Source of the DNA: Phaeoceros laevis
Taxonomy: Eukaryota; Anthocerotophyta; Anthocerotopsida; Notothyladales
Reading direction: 5' to 3'
Length of the DNA: 64,000 nucleotides
Assembly: GCA_049999765.1 (NCBI GenBank)
Contig: JBNGIQ010009363.1
Span: forward strand, 1-64,000
The notes under the pieces are model-generated. The model was given only the letters and a program-made list of their open reading frames with translations, made no database searches and was not told the origin of the DNA. The position numbers and the translations under genes are program-made. The first letter of the stretch is position 1, and each line of letters starts with the position of its first letter. This document shows, piece by piece, positions 22,207 through 33,309 of this stretch.

Positions 22207-25200
22207 ATGGCAGGCACAAAGCGGAAGAATGCGGCCCAGACGGAGAAGGAAAATCGTTGGCGAGGGAAGAATGCGCACGCGACGCCAAGCGAGGAGGATG
22301 GGCAAGACGGCAGCCTAGTTATCGTGCCAGCAGCCACCACCAGCAACATGTCCATCTCACCTGGAGCTCGGACATCATCCGGAAGTGCTAGAGACAGTCC
22401 CTACAGCTCCGACGATTTGCTTGCGATCATGGGCCTGTACAAGTCAATCCGTCCTAACGACATGCGAGACAGATGCTGGTCTGTTCAAATTCGGGGTCCT
22501 ACGAAGCAGGTGTTCTTGTTTGTGGTTGGGGATGCAACTATGGATCACAACTATAGGAAGGGAAATGCTGGCTCACTTGTCTTCAGTCAATGCGTGGACA
22601 TGGGTGGGGACTTGGCAGGTGTGTTCATTGTGAATGTGAAGCCAAGCGTACCTTGGAGTGGAGGCTCGGACAACATGCGAGTTTTCACTTGTAATGTGGA
22701 ATCATTCGATGAACTAGGGTGTCAACCGGACACACTACGACAGGATTTGAGCAAGGCACTGGCTAATGTTTGTCTCCTCTCCACACCTTTTTCAATTGTG
22801 AACATCAGCATCATGTCATTTCTTTGTCCTTAGGCTTTGAGGAGTAATCACTAACGCTTGCCTTGTCTTTTCAGGGCCACAAACTCTTTCATAGAAAATT
22901 GCATGTTACTGTCTTGCTAGCTGTGAAGACATTGGGAGGGAGGACCGGGTCTGGCCATGGATTATCTGATGGGTCAAACCCTGATTCGCGGGCTGGCCCT
23001 CGACAAAAGCTGTTTGATACTCAGCCTGCACCGCAGGCTGAGGCAGCAGCCTAGACGTCCGGTGATTTGGGCTCCCAACGTGAGGCAGACAGGCACCCCG
23101 TTCTCGCAGCTGCACCGGAGGCCACATTCAGGCAGATCAACACGCAGGCATCAAGTGGGCGCGGCGGCAAAGATGCGATGGCGGGCGGTGACATCCACGA
23201 CGATGGGCAACGACTTGACGAAGTTACAAACTTTGAGCTCGACAGCGACGAGGATAGCGAGGGCCAGACGGCATCTGATGATGAGGGACCCAACAGTTTT
23301 TTTTGCTCGCAAAACAGCAGCCGTGCTAATGATCATGATCTGGTTCGCAGCCGTCATCGAGTGCAGGCATCCAATGGGGTTCCCGCACCAACTTTGGGGC
23401 AACAAGCCCGTGCAGACATCACAGCTGCAAGGGCTGCCCTCAACAAACAACACTTGCCGCCGAAAGGCACTGCAGCAGGCAAGGAGAATGTGCCTCCTTC
23501 TAAATCACGGCCTGTTGCAAAGGCTGGAAAAATAGGGAAAAAAAGTAGTGCGAATGAGGATTTGATCGACATGGAGGATGACCCTCTCTCGGACTTTGTG
23601 CAAAATGCCAAGGACACATCTGTGGTAACAGATGATGACAGACTTGCAGGCAAGCAGGACATCGATACGGATGTGTTGCGAATGTCTGCAGGATGCAAGA
23701 GAGTATGGGAAACAACATTGAAGGTCAATATTCAGTGGTGCAGGCCACCTGAAGAACTGTGTGGAGCTGCAAGTGTTTGTAAGTTGGACATGCCATGGGT
23801 AAACACTTTGATGCGTAAGATGAAGCACTGTTCTTGGGTTGCTGGCGTCCTGCCCATGATAGTTGTTGTTGATCCAGATCAGTGTGCTGATGTTAAAAGC
23901 TTTCAGATGGAAGAATTTGATGCAGGCAAGTACGTGGTTTATGTGTTGGGGGGAACCACTCGTTCCAAGCAAGGTCTCGGCTGGCTGTGGCGTGCCCAGG
24001 AGTGAAAGACTTCTAGTGGATGGATGCTTACGTGCTTGCAGGACTTACAGAAGACGAGATGCGTCTCCTTGCCACTGATCACAACACAATGGCTGATGCA
24101 TGCAAGACTTTTACTTTCATTGATAGGGTGCGGTATATTAGAGATGAGATGCTGATTAGGCAAGAAAAAAAACTCAAGTGTGATGTGGACTGGAAAGTTG
24201 ACGTTTACCAATGGCTTGGCATGATAGCAGCATGGAACAAGGAAGCTCACGGAGACAAGGTGAAGTATCATAAACTTGTGGATAACAGAAGTCTTGAGTA
24301 CTGTGTTGCCAAGGTGCCAGATGATGTGTGGAGATATGTAGATGAGATCTTTGAGAAGTTTGAGCAGAGGACGCTGCCTGAATAGGTTCTAGCTGCCAAA
24401 GTGTTGGCCGCTAAAAAAGCTTGAGTCGTGAAAAAGCCCAAAAAGCTTTCCAAGACCAGGGAGGCTTTGATTATAGAGGAAAAAGAGCAGGACATCCCTG
24501 TCAAGGTTTGGAAGGGGTTTCAGGGCATTGAGCATACTGCAGCTGGGATTGCAAATCTGAAAACAGCATGCATGAAAGTGCTGTCTGGAGACTTGTCTTT
24601 GAAAGAGATGTATGGATGGTTGGAGAAGTTTAAGAAACTAAATCTCTTTCATGTGGCTCTTACATTACACCTTAATAGTACAACATTTGAGCAGCTGCGT
24701 GAAAGGTTTCCTCACCACTCAACAGTCGAGCAGATTAGTGCCTTTCAGCTTGCTTTCAAAAATACGGTAAGTTGTAACCCTAAAGCCTGCGATCAGTTAC
24801 TTGAGTACAAGTGCATAGTTAGCCTAGGTGACTGTTTTTTCCATGCTACTTTCCATGTGAAGCTACACTTGTAGCCTAGGTGAGAGCACCGGACGTCCAA
24901 GGTTTTCAGGGGCATGCCGTGCTTTGAGATGTGGCTTGTAGCCTAGGCGACTGTGTTTTTTTTTCATGCTATGCATATGAAGTGCAGCTAAGCCTAGGTG
25001 AGGCACCGGACGTCCAGGGTTTTCAGGGGCATGCCTTGTGTTGAGATGTGCTAAGCATGCGTACTGTGGCTGTGACAGCGAGCGAATGGAATTGGCAAAT
25101 TTGAGCAACTGCCAGCCGCATTTAAGGAGCATATTTACAAGGCAAAAGGGTGGAAGCAAATGCAAGACCAGCAAGCGGAGTTGCTTCAAAATCCAGCAGT

Positions 25201-25605
25201 GAACAAGTTGCGGACCTTCAGACTGGATGGCTGGCCTGCAGGCAAGGACGTGAAGTATGCCATCCTCCAGGGTGACATGTTGCAGATGTCAAAATTCATC
25301 GAACCGAGGCCGTACACTTTGTTGACGCTGGATATTCCTCGGGACTTGGACTTGGACAGTTCATCATGCGAATTTGACGGCCGCTTCAGCAAGGACGAAT
25401 TGTAGAGCCTCATGAAACAGTTTCAGCTGGTTTCGACAGCACCCACATTCAGGGTGGTTGTTTTTCATTCTCCGGATGATATGTCAAATGTGAGAGAGGT
25501 TCTAATGTGTGTTTGCAGAGGTGCTGTCACAACATACGTGCGGCAGAAGATAAATGTTTTGCTGATATGGGCTTCACTAGAATCTGACTCCATTTTGAAT
25601 GTGTA
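22207..25605 (+). pseudogene. ParB-like / amino-DNA-methyltransferase fusion gene, copy 1 (broken)
   Basis: Exon 1, from ATG 22207 to 22767, encodes a basic start (GTKRKNAAQTEKENRWRGK) and a roughly 150-residue domain I do not recognise. Introns are inferred at 22768-22874 and 24767-25079; both have counterparts in copy 2 at 34-39 kb. Exon 2 holds an acidic linker, then a ParB/sulfiredoxin-like domain (PWVNTLMRKMK, VLPMIVVVDPDQC, YVLGG, then DRVRYIRDEM) and a linker (VWKGFQGIEH). Exon 3, from 25080, has the start of an amino-methyltransferase core (LLTLDIPRDLD, then FRVVVFHSPDD). Damage: TAG at 23052-23054, a frameshift just after the YVLGG motif near 23950-24010, and TAG at 24383. It is cut at about 25605 by a minus-strand copia element. 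No S-adenosylmethionine motif remains. It may have acted on DNA of its own element; that is inference. Confidence 0.75.
24767..25079 (+). other. Second intron of ParB-MTase copy 1 with internal duplication
   Basis: The intron runs from GTAAGT to TGACAG. It contains a duplicated block (about 24872-24938 and 24991-25051) that begins agcctaggtga, continues through caccggacgtcca and ends in ggggcatgcc...gagatgtg. The 14-bp palindromic word of this region therefore occurs twice inside non-coding DNA. The motif agcctaggtga occurs four times (24821, 24872, 24932, 24991). Confidence 0.7.
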
Positions 25606-25983
25606 GAAGGACCTGGTTGCAGTAACCATCGACGTTCCATTGACGATCTGAAAAGCTTGAGTAAGTGCATCCCATGCCTCCTTGGTTGATGCAACATCAC
25701 GTGTGTAGTCCACCATAGTACCATCTAATGCCGACTGGATTATACCCAATGCCCGCAGATCCTTTTTATTCCAAGCATCAATATCAGCTGGTGCTGACCC
25801 CGTGGCAGGTTTAGCTGCGGTTCCAGTGACGATGTCCCACAAGTCCTGCTCTCTAAGGATGGTTTTCACTCTCAGGGCCCATATGTCAAATTGGGTGCCT
25901 GAGAATCTGTCCTTTTCCTTAAATTCAATCTTTAGATTGTGGACCGTGGTGGTGTTGTTTACTGTTCTAGCAGGTACTGCCAT
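25465..25983 (-). pseudogene. Copia gag (UBN2-type) N-terminal fragment
   Basis: From the start at 25983 the protein shows the usual copia gag pattern: FSGTQFDIWALRVKTILRE, DLWDIVTG, then EAWDALTQAFQ and SFYTFKMES. The gag reading ends where it meets the ParB-MTase sequence at about 25605; the residues encoded below that point come from the interrupted methyltransferase gene in antisense. Zinc knuckle, protease and pol are absent. It is the truncated inner end of the minus-strand element whose LTR lies at 27078-27350. Confidence 0.85.
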
Positions 25984-26022
25984 TGCTTGGATTACACGTG
26001 TTGCAAGTTGTAAGGCTAATCC

Positions 26023-26256
26023 TTATCTGAACGCTTGTGCTTGTGCTACAACGTTCGTGCTGGACTGTGCACTAGGTGCTCGACTTTGAGGAGATGATGT
26101 GTTTGACTGTGAAGGGGTGCTGCTAAGAAACAGAGGGTCAAAAGGATCTGATGAAGAATTACTTGCTTGCCCCTTGCCTTGTATTGCACAGCGACCTCGA
26201 CCAGTAGGTCTCCCCCTTCTAGGTAGGTTCCCAACACCTCTCCCTCTATAGGACAT
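26023..26256 (-). CDS. RG-rich short ORF upstream of copia gag
   Basis: A 77-codon frame beginning MSYRGRGVGNLPRRGRPTGR, rich in Arg-Gly at the N-terminus and in Ser/Gln after that. Its ATG overlaps the end of the preceding frame (26246). It lies between the LTR and gag of the same copia element, in the same orientation. RG-rich segments often bind RNA; a role in the particle is possible but unproven. No family recognised. Confidence 0.4.
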   Translation of the reverse strand: MSYRGRGVGNLPRRGRPTGRGRCAIQGKGQASNSSSDPFDPLFLSSTPSQSNTSSPQSRAPSAQSSTNVVAQAQAFR

Positions 26257-26854
26257 TCATGGATGTCTTCTTAAGGACTCTTGCTTTATCAGCAACCATC
26301 ACATCAACATTGTTCAATGCTTTTTGCATTTTTTGAATGTAGGGTGAACAAGAGTTTCTCATATGTCTAGAACCATAAACGTCTTCAGGTTCTTCCTTCT
26401 GCTGAGGTGTGAAGAAAATGCGTAGCTGAATGCTAAGTTCTTCCAACTTTACCCAAACTTCTTCAAGTTTTGCAGAGATGTTCTGAATGTGCTTCACATT
26501 GCGCGCAGCATTGGCATTGATGACATTGTAGACCTCAACTAGCAACTGGTCTGATGGAGAAGGGAAGGAATTGAAATGATCTACGCATTGATTACAAAGT
26601 GTTGCCTTCGAATTTGTAAGTGCATGACCTCTAGCAGCAGAGACTTTATTTGCCTGCTGCAATTTTTGTTTTACTTCGGTTCTAAGGTATGAGAGAGGGT
26701 CAGGTTGGGTTCCACCTACCTGGACACTCGATCTAACACTTGCCTGCCTACAGAATGCAAGTTGGACAGTGGAAGACAAGAACTTGTTAAGATTTTCCTG
26801 TTGTATGCCCCCTGGACAACCTAATGTGATTCTTTGACTTCTTCTTCTAGGCAT
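26246..26854 (-). CDS. Hypothetical 202-aa protein in the 5-prime part of a copia element
   Basis: An uninterrupted frame between LTR and gag, same strand. It starts with a basic stretch (MPRRRSQR), has a CNQC pair near the middle, and a C-terminal half with heptad-like Leu/Ile spacing (KLEEVWVKLEELSIQLRI) that suggests a coiled coil. It is followed by the RG-rich frame with overlapping start and stop. Copia elements normally have gag first, so this looks like extra coding capacity. I know no homologue. Confidence 0.5.
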   Translation of the reverse strand: MPRRRSQRITLGCPGGIQQENLNKFLSSTVQLAFCRQASVRSSVQVGGTQPDPLSYLRTEVKQKLQQANKVSAARGHALTNSKATLCNQCVDHFNSFPSPSDQLLVEVYNVINANAARNVKHIQNISAKLEEVWVKLEELSIQLRIFFTPQQKEEPEDVYGSRHMRNSCSPYIQKMQKALNNVDVMVADKARVLKKTSMNVL

Positions 26855-26865
26855 TTTGCCACAAT

Positions 26866-27051
26866 TTAACTGTAGTAGTGGTGGATTGCAGCGGCAAGAA
26901 AAGATTCAGCTAATGACCCAAGTCGCTTAAGTAGAGACATTTTTAATGACTGCACGACCAGTCTAAAATGCTCGTGAGTAAGATTCTTGATGCAATCTTT
27001 GGATGCGCAATTGCAGATTGCACAAGACGATTCAGGTGGAGCGGGATCCAT
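26866..27051 (-). CDS. Cys-rich 61-aa ORF directly after the primer-binding site
   Basis: It begins 19 bases after the primer-binding site with MDPAPPESSCAICNCASKDC, a cluster of four Cys (CxxCxCxxxxxC-like), and ends a dozen bases before the next frame. The first residues are what one expects of a gag-pol start, and the three small frames may be one polyprotein broken by frameshifts. No known domain. Confidence 0.4.
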   Translation of the reverse strand: MDPAPPESSCAICNCASKDCIKNLTHEHFRLVVQSLKMSLLKRLGSLAESFLAAAIHHYYS

Positions 27052-27077
27052 TTCCTAATGCACCCGCTTTGATACCA

Positions 27078-27350
27078 TGAAGATCAGGCAAGGATCGATG
27101 CTAGAAAGAAAAGTTAGAATCAAGAAAAGACTTATATTTATGTCACGCACGCTCTCCTTTAAAGGTAGGAGACGGCGGTTGGCCGTGTCCCTTCGTGAGG
27201 ACACGGTGGTTGGGTTTTAGGGCACGACGTCTAGTCGTGCTCCATTACATGAGTTAACGTCCAATGACGTTTTGCCTATTTAATAGTGATTTATATCTTA
27301 ATGCATTGCCTACTTAAAATACATGCGTATTTTCTACACGCAAGTTCACA
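27078..27350 (-). mobile_element. Copia 5-prime LTR (minus orientation)
   Basis: Read on the minus strand it starts TGTGAACTTGCG (27350) and ends GATCTTCA (27078), so it has the TG...CA ends of an LTR. It is followed at once (27077 downwards) by TGGTATCAAAGC, the complement of initiator tRNA-Met. It contains a hairpin-like stretch (cgtgtcc...ggacacg, about 27185-27205) and an A/T-rich promoter-like part. No partner LTR is seen because the element is truncated at about 25605. Confidence 0.75.
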
Positions 27351-27439
27351 AGCACCATAATATGCACGCATGACATGAGTCAGAAGTTTGCAAGAATATA
27401 TGCAAATATCAATGCATTCACAACTTTGAAAAAGATTTA

Positions 27440-30001
27440 TAAATCAAAACATGTTTACAAAAATGAGTTTTATGAAGGCATGCACAATTTTGACAAGGGA
27501 CAGGGGAAAGGCTTTACCGACTTGAAGTTGAGTTTTTGCTGCCTTCAGTTCAGCCTTGAGCTCGCTGCATGTAGAGCACACTGAGAACCTGTTACTCGTA
27601 GGGATCTTGATAGTCTTGAAATATCTTGTCCATATTTTATGGAAGTAATTGTGATGAATGGTTGTAAGGTTCAACTTCTCTTGGTCCTTTTTATACTCCT
27701 TAAATATTTCGTCCTTTCTGTAACTGTCTGGAAGAAGCCAAACGTTCCCGTCTGGAAGCTTTTCTGTCTTGAAGTCAAAAAAATTTTGAAGCCACTCCTT
27801 GCATGCATTTGCATGCGGGGAGGAAGTTCTCCCCGGTCTTGGAAGAGACGCATACCTTGTGTCTTTCTTTGCTCTTTCCTTTGCATTTTTGTATCTCTGC
27901 AACCCCAAGCAGTATATCCTGCAGAAAGCCCTCACACACACATCATAGGGCATGCCTTTGACTATGTTTACATAAACATGTTTGCCATCCACTACTTTTG
28001 TTTCAAAAATTTGCCCTTCCAAAAAAGTCTCCTGCTCTCCTTTGGATTTGGAGAAAAAATTGCACCTCATATCTTTAAGGTCGGAGTTCCGCAATCCCTT
28101 CAAACACTTCCGAGTGCAGCAATACTTCTTTTTATCTGCAGATACTATAGTTAGATCTGTCACTCTTTCTATATGTTCTGCCTTTCTTTGGCTTGATTGC
28201 TCAAGGGTAAAAGACATCCGTCCTTCTATGTCTGTTCTTATAGATGTGGCTGCAAACTTAGGATGTGCTGCAGGTATAAACTCTGGGAGAGGTGGGGTAG
28301 GCGATCTCGCATCCAACCCAGGCACCCAAACCCCTTCAATGCCTGCCTCATTTTTTGGCTGAGAGTTTTTGTGCGCATTACATGTGCTTTGCCCATTACA
28401 TGTTCCATGCCCAGCATCACATGATATATGTCCCCCCTGCCATGTAGGTGACCGTTGCAATGTTGGTGATCTCTGAGACATATTCCCAGGTGATATCTCA
28501 GCAGCTCGTGCTCCCGCACCCATGGGAAGGAGGTTAGCTATCGGGCTCGGAGAGAAATCCCGCGGCCTGCGAAGCCGAACACGAACCCTTCTTCTATGAG
28601 AAGTTGAATTCAAAGTGCGTGCACGTCGACGGGATGTTAGCTGTTGATGTTGATTTGCCATAGGTGACATAGTCGAGAGGCCAACATTTGGCAACGGCTG
28701 CGTCCCACACGGTGTGGCCATAAACGTTAGCTGTGACCGGACATCCGGTACACATGCCATGACATGTGTACGTGTCCCTCGTGGAGTCCGTGGCGTCTCG
28801 GAAGTAGGGGGACCCCCCCCTCTGATGTGGGGGCTCTAATGTAGTGCACATTCGGCTTGCAGAAGGTGGCGTAGGTGGCGTCCACGAAGGCAATTCATAA
28901 TGAACATGTAAATCACTCCCACTATTGTCATGCCCATCATGATGTACATGATGCTCGCCCCTGACATCAGGAAAAGAGACTGTATTAGGGCTGAAAGACA
29001 TGCGGCATATGGGACACCACTACTTAGTGCAGTACATCCCGCACGGAATGACAAACGGGGTTTGAAGTAAAGAACCTTGATTTGAGTCCACAGTCCGATA
29101 GACCTTCATGCCGGACATCCGGTACCGCTAGCGCACTCTATGCTCCTATGTTAGTGCCCTCAAACCGGACGTCTGGTGCTGATGATTGTGGTGCTCCATT
29201 TATTGTCTCGTGCCGGACATCCGGTACATGAGATACAGCAGCCCAGGCTCCAAACTTTGTGCCTCTCTCATACTGGACATTTGGTACAGCTCCCTCGTAC
29301 CGGACATCCGGTACTGCTATTGCATGTATGGTCCTTGTGCCCGCTGCATCAGAGTTAAAAATGTGGCTGTCATTGAATCTTTGTGCTGTACAAGTTCCCC
29401 AAGATCCCCATACCTGGTGCTGTCTCTCATGGAAGAGCGGTGCTGTAGATGTTCCCCATACCTGGTGCTCTCCCTTTGCGCATGTTTGCTGCATTGCCAA
29501 ATCCTCCACACCATGAAGTGACAGAGGGGAGTAGTCCATTGCCAAATTGTCCACACCATGAAGTGACAGAGAGGAGGAGTCCATTGCCAAATTCTTCACA
29601 CCATGAAGTAACAAAGGGGAGGAGTCCTCCATTGACAAAATCTCCACACCATGTAGCGACAGAGGGGAGCTGTCCTCCAACACTTGCAGAACCGATCTCC
29701 CATGTTCACGCTGTGCCTGCAAGTCAATGTACACAGCATAAACCAAAAGAAAAACAAACATGTGGCTCTCACATGTCAAGGCACAGAAAACCCAGCGAAA
29801 CAGCCTTAAGGCAAGTTGGGATACCTCATGATTAGAAACCATGTAATCTGCTCCTCTTGCCTCATTGTTGAAGTCAAAATTTTGATAAGCTTGTAGTAAT
29901 ATGAGGTCCTGCCCAAAACTGTGCTCAGGTGATGTCTCACAATATGCAGCCCGGCCTTCTTGAAATGGTGACTTGAACTTCACATTTCTACAAGACATCA
30001 A
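27440..30001 (-). pseudogene. Transposase-like protein, N-terminal half (SDG/HGKG family)
   Basis: The long frame 28760-27444 contains a Cys-containing block (KYCCTRKCLKGL), VCVRAFCRIYCLGLQR, HANACKEWLQNFFDF, WLLPDSYRKDEIF and NRFSVCSTCSELKAELKAA. These are, in my reading, the N-terminal half of a eukaryotic family whose C-terminal half carries SDGxxxQFK and HGKG motifs; such a C-terminal half is present at 62.75-63.9 kb. Upstream exons (30001-28594) contain four 16-17-residue repeats of SSPLSLHGVE type (29509-29670) and repeated PDVRYE encoded by the palindromic word. The gene ends in a donor-like GTAAAG near 27520, and the catalytic half is lost next to the copia LTR. Frame changes at 28594-29140 may be introns or damage. 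Likely a DDE-type transposase; not proven. Confidence 0.6.
29509..29670 (-). repeat. Four in-frame copies of a roughly 50-60-bp coding repeat
   Basis: The unit contains caccatgaagtgacagaggg and ggagtccattgccaaattc. Each copy encodes about 16 residues of the form DSSPLSLHGVEDLAM inside the transposase-like frame. Copies differ by several substitutions, so the array is not recent. Confidence 0.75.
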
Positions 30002-30114
30002 AGGAACTTCACATTCCTACAAGACATCAAAGGAACTTCAAAGGAACTTCGCATTTCTACAAGACATCAAAGGAAGCAGGTCCGGCAAGTTATTGACACA
30101 TGCTACCGACACAT

Positions 30115-30883
30115 GCTACTCCTTGCCCTGGCACAGCAAACTCCCGGACGAAGCCATACCTGGCAGCCAAGCTAGGAGACTGTGGCCCATCGTCCCTGAT
30201 GTCCTGTGAGGAAGGCATACAGCAGGCCGACGCGTCAGCGGAAGGCTGCAGTTGCTGGTGGACATCACGTGTGGCCCCTTGAAATACAGACCGCTAGCCT
30301 GGGTCCTCCAAACTCTGGGTTTTGCCAGCTTCGGGTGATGCTGCTGCCTCCGCACCCGCGGACTGCACCTCATGCAGCCTCTCTGTTTCTTGCGGACCAT
30401 CATACGCAAGCTTCCTGGCTCTAGGGCGTTTCGCTTTCTGTGGTTGAGGAACTGCAGAACCAAGCCGAGCACGCTGCAAATGCTGGAAACTTGAAGAAGG
30501 CACAATGTCCTCCACATATTCACTTCGCAATCCTAGAGCGCCACGTTCAAAACACTTAACAGTTTGGGGATGATCCATATCCTAATAAAGCACAATTTGG
30601 GTGTCCAGGAACGGCGCTCCTCTCCTGCACATGCCAATGCAAATGTCAGGCATACTGACGCAAGACATTTCGCAACACTTTTGCTTGTGCACAAGTAAAA
30701 TCCAGCAGCGCATACAAAGTCTGGTGATGCCGTGATCGGAACCTCTTCCCGGCCACCCGATTTGGGCGCACCGTCCTCTCGGAAGACTACGAAATCACAG
30801 ATAGCCTCTCTGCAGACTTGGTAATTGACACCAACTAGAGGTAGTAATTTTTTGCCAGAAACGCCATTGCCACGTGGCGGCAT
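30115..30883 (-). pseudogene. Hypothetical two-exon gene relic
   Basis: Exon 1 starts at ATG 30883 (MPPRGNGVSGKKLLPLVGVN) and can end at a GTATGC donor after residues ASPDF. A 3-prime acceptor (TGTGCAG) near 30634 leads into exon 2, which contains one TAG just before MDHPQTVKC and then runs to an Arg/Lys-rich stretch (QKAKRPRARK). It lies upstream of, and on the same strand as, the transposase-like gene, so it could be its 5-prime end or a separate gene of the element. No family recognised. Confidence 0.35.
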
Positions 30884-31599
30884 TTAGCCACTTTTGCCTG
30901 CCCTGGCGAAACCCGGGCAAAATTCAATTATTTGATGGCGAAACCGGCGAAAACCTTGTTTCCCACTAGATCACAGGCAATTAGTGGAGTTATTAATTCC
31001 ATACCGGCTGTCCGACAGCCAACATGCAATCCGAAACCCTAAAAACACCATTTCTTCCCGCCACTCTCTAGTAAAACCACTTCCGCTCGCCGCCACGGTC
31101 TGCAGCAAGGACGCACGGAGGCTTTGGGAGTGACTTTGCGCAGAAGGTCGTGAAGCGAGGGACGTGCCGTGCAAAAACTGCCGAAGGAAGCTGAGGTGAG
31201 CGCTACCTGTGTGTTCATGCTGCTAGCATCTTTCCTTTGATGCTTCTGCGTGGTAGGTTTAGGTAGAGGGAGCCTGACGGAGGCAGGGAGGCGGCCGGCA
31301 GCAAGGGAGCCGGGAGCCTGAGGGAGGGAGATGGAGGCGGAGCGAGCCCGGAGGGAGGCAGAGGGTGCGCTCCCTGACTGCATGGCGGCTGCACGGACAA
31401 AGGCAGCGAGAGAGCCGGCAGCCACAGCACCTCAACTTCGACCCGCCTACGCGGAACTTTAGTCTTCAAGAGGTGGCTGACAGCTTGTTCCACAGCGGTG
31501 TTTGTGTGGCGATAGAGAGCTGTGTTTGTTGTGGCAACAAGAGGCATTTTTTTTTATGTTGTGCAATTTTGTCTCCCGATTTCCTCATGTGGAACAAGC
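30884..31599. other. Unrecognised GC-rich region
   Basis: Contains divergent open frames on the minus strand (31039-31547) made mostly of Ala/Ser/Pro/Leu codons, which I do not trust as genes. It lies between the minus-strand hypothetical gene (start 30883) and the plus-strand PPR relic, so it may hold promoters for either. Confidence 0.4.
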
Positions 31600-33280
31600 T
31601 CTCAGCCACTTCTTGCTGGCAAAGAGTATTGCGGCAGTTACACGAGGCCTGGATGCGGAAGGCGAGGCCTGCTGTGGCCTCAAAACAGGTCTGCTGGATT
31701 TTGTAGTGGTGGGCATCTGCGGGGTGGACATGTTTGCAAAAAGTGGTGAACGGGACACGCTAGGTTTTGGACAGCATGGACACAAGGAATTTGGTCACAT
31801 GGAATGCTCTCATCGCCGGGGGTATGCACAGCACGGACGCGCCATGAGGCGCTTGTTGTGTAAGGACAAATGGAGGAGGCGGGCCTCATTCTGGCTATCC
31901 TTGAGACTTTTAGTTGGCTTATGAAGGCGTGTGCACGTGTGGGAGTCTTGCAGCAGGGCAGGAAGCTGCTGACAGAAATTCTCAAAAGACGTCTGCTGGA
32001 TTATGTCGTGGTGGGCACCTGCCTGGTGGACATGTGTATACGCAAGAAGTGGAAGGTGCATGCCAGGGTTTTTACAGCATGGACAGGACACAAAGAATGC
32101 GGTGACATGGAATGCTCTGACTGCTAGGTATGGACAGCAAGGACTCGGCAAAGAGGCACTTGTCGTGTGTGGACAAATGGAGGATTAGGGCCCCATTTTG
32201 GCTATCCTTGTGACTTTTTGTTGCCTTATGAATGCGCGTGCATGTGTTGGTGGCTTGCAGAAGGGCAGGGAGCTGCACTCAAATGTTGTCAAAAGAGGTC
32301 TGCTGGATTATGTAGTGGTGGGCGTGCTGGTGCCTTGCAGAAGGGCACGGTGCTCCACAAGAAAAATGTCAAAGGAGGTCTGCTAGACTATGTAGTGGTG
32401 GGGACCTACCTGGTGGACATGACAGGAGGTATGCTAGATGATGTAGTGGTGGGCACCTGCCTGGTGGACTGAAAGGAGGTCTGCTGGATTATGTAGTGGT
32501 GGGCACCTGCCTAGTGGACATGTATGAAAAAAGTGGAGAACTGGAGGGTGCACGCTAGGGTTTTGACAGCATGGACACACAGAATGTGGTCACATGGAGT
32601 GCTCTGATTGCTGGGTATGCTCAGCAAGGACTCGGCGCTTGTTGTGTATGGAAAAATGGAGAAGCCAGGCCTCATTCTGGCAAACGAAGGGAGCTGCACT
32701 CAACGATTGAGGTCTGTTGGATGGGGTAGTGTCTGCATCATGTGGTGAGCTTCAAGGTGCATGCCAGGTATTGGACAGCATGGACACAAACGGTGTGGAC
32801 AGACAAATGGGGGAGGCGGGCCGCATTTTGGCTAACCATGTCAGAAGCGGTCTCCTAGATGATGTAGTGCTGGGCAGCTGCCTGCTGGACATGTATGCAA
32901 AATGTGGTCATCTGGAGGGTGCAGGCCAGGTTTGGACAGCATGGACAAAAAGGATGTGGCGACATGGAATGCCCGATAGCTTGGTATGCACAGCGATGAT
33001 TGGGCGAAGCCGCAGATGTGTCTCGGCCAAGACGCATGTAGTGCCTTGTTCGTGCACCTATATAAGGTGCAGCCATGGAGAAATTGTGGGAGGCGGAGTA
33101 ATTGTGTGAGGCGGACTTCAATGTGGCTGACCATGTTTCTTTTGCTGGCCAGAGTGTGCAAGCACTAGTGGCATAGAGGAGGGCAGCCAACGGCACTCAA
33201 AGAATGTCAAAACAGGTCTTGTGGATGATGTGTGTTTGGGAGCTGCTTGGTGGACATGTATGCTGAATGTAGAACTGACT
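31600..33280 (+). pseudogene. Decayed PLS-class PPR gene fragment
   Basis: Pieces of pentatricopeptide repeats occur in all three frames. The phrase GLLDYVVVGTCLVDMYAK (or relics) recurs at about 31691, 31990, 32298, 32378, 32430, 32480, 32710, 32850 and 33220. The first three are 299 and 308 bp apart, the length of one P-L-S triplet (about 101 residues). Between them are HGLGEEAL-like, ACARVGVLQQGRKL-like and TWNAL-like segments. Dozens of stops and frameshifts destroy the frame, and copies from 32298 to 32480 are compressed to 50-80 bp. PPR proteins bind organellar RNA and many edit it; this fragment cannot. It abuts the start of ParB-MTase copy 2. Confidence 0.85.
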
Positions 33281-33309
33281 TCAATTGCCTTGTTTGTCTG
33301 TTTTGCAGA

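Noticed and set aside
31039-31547. Ala/Ser/Pro-rich minus-strand genes
   Set aside because: Composition-driven frames in GC-rich DNA without splice or domain support.
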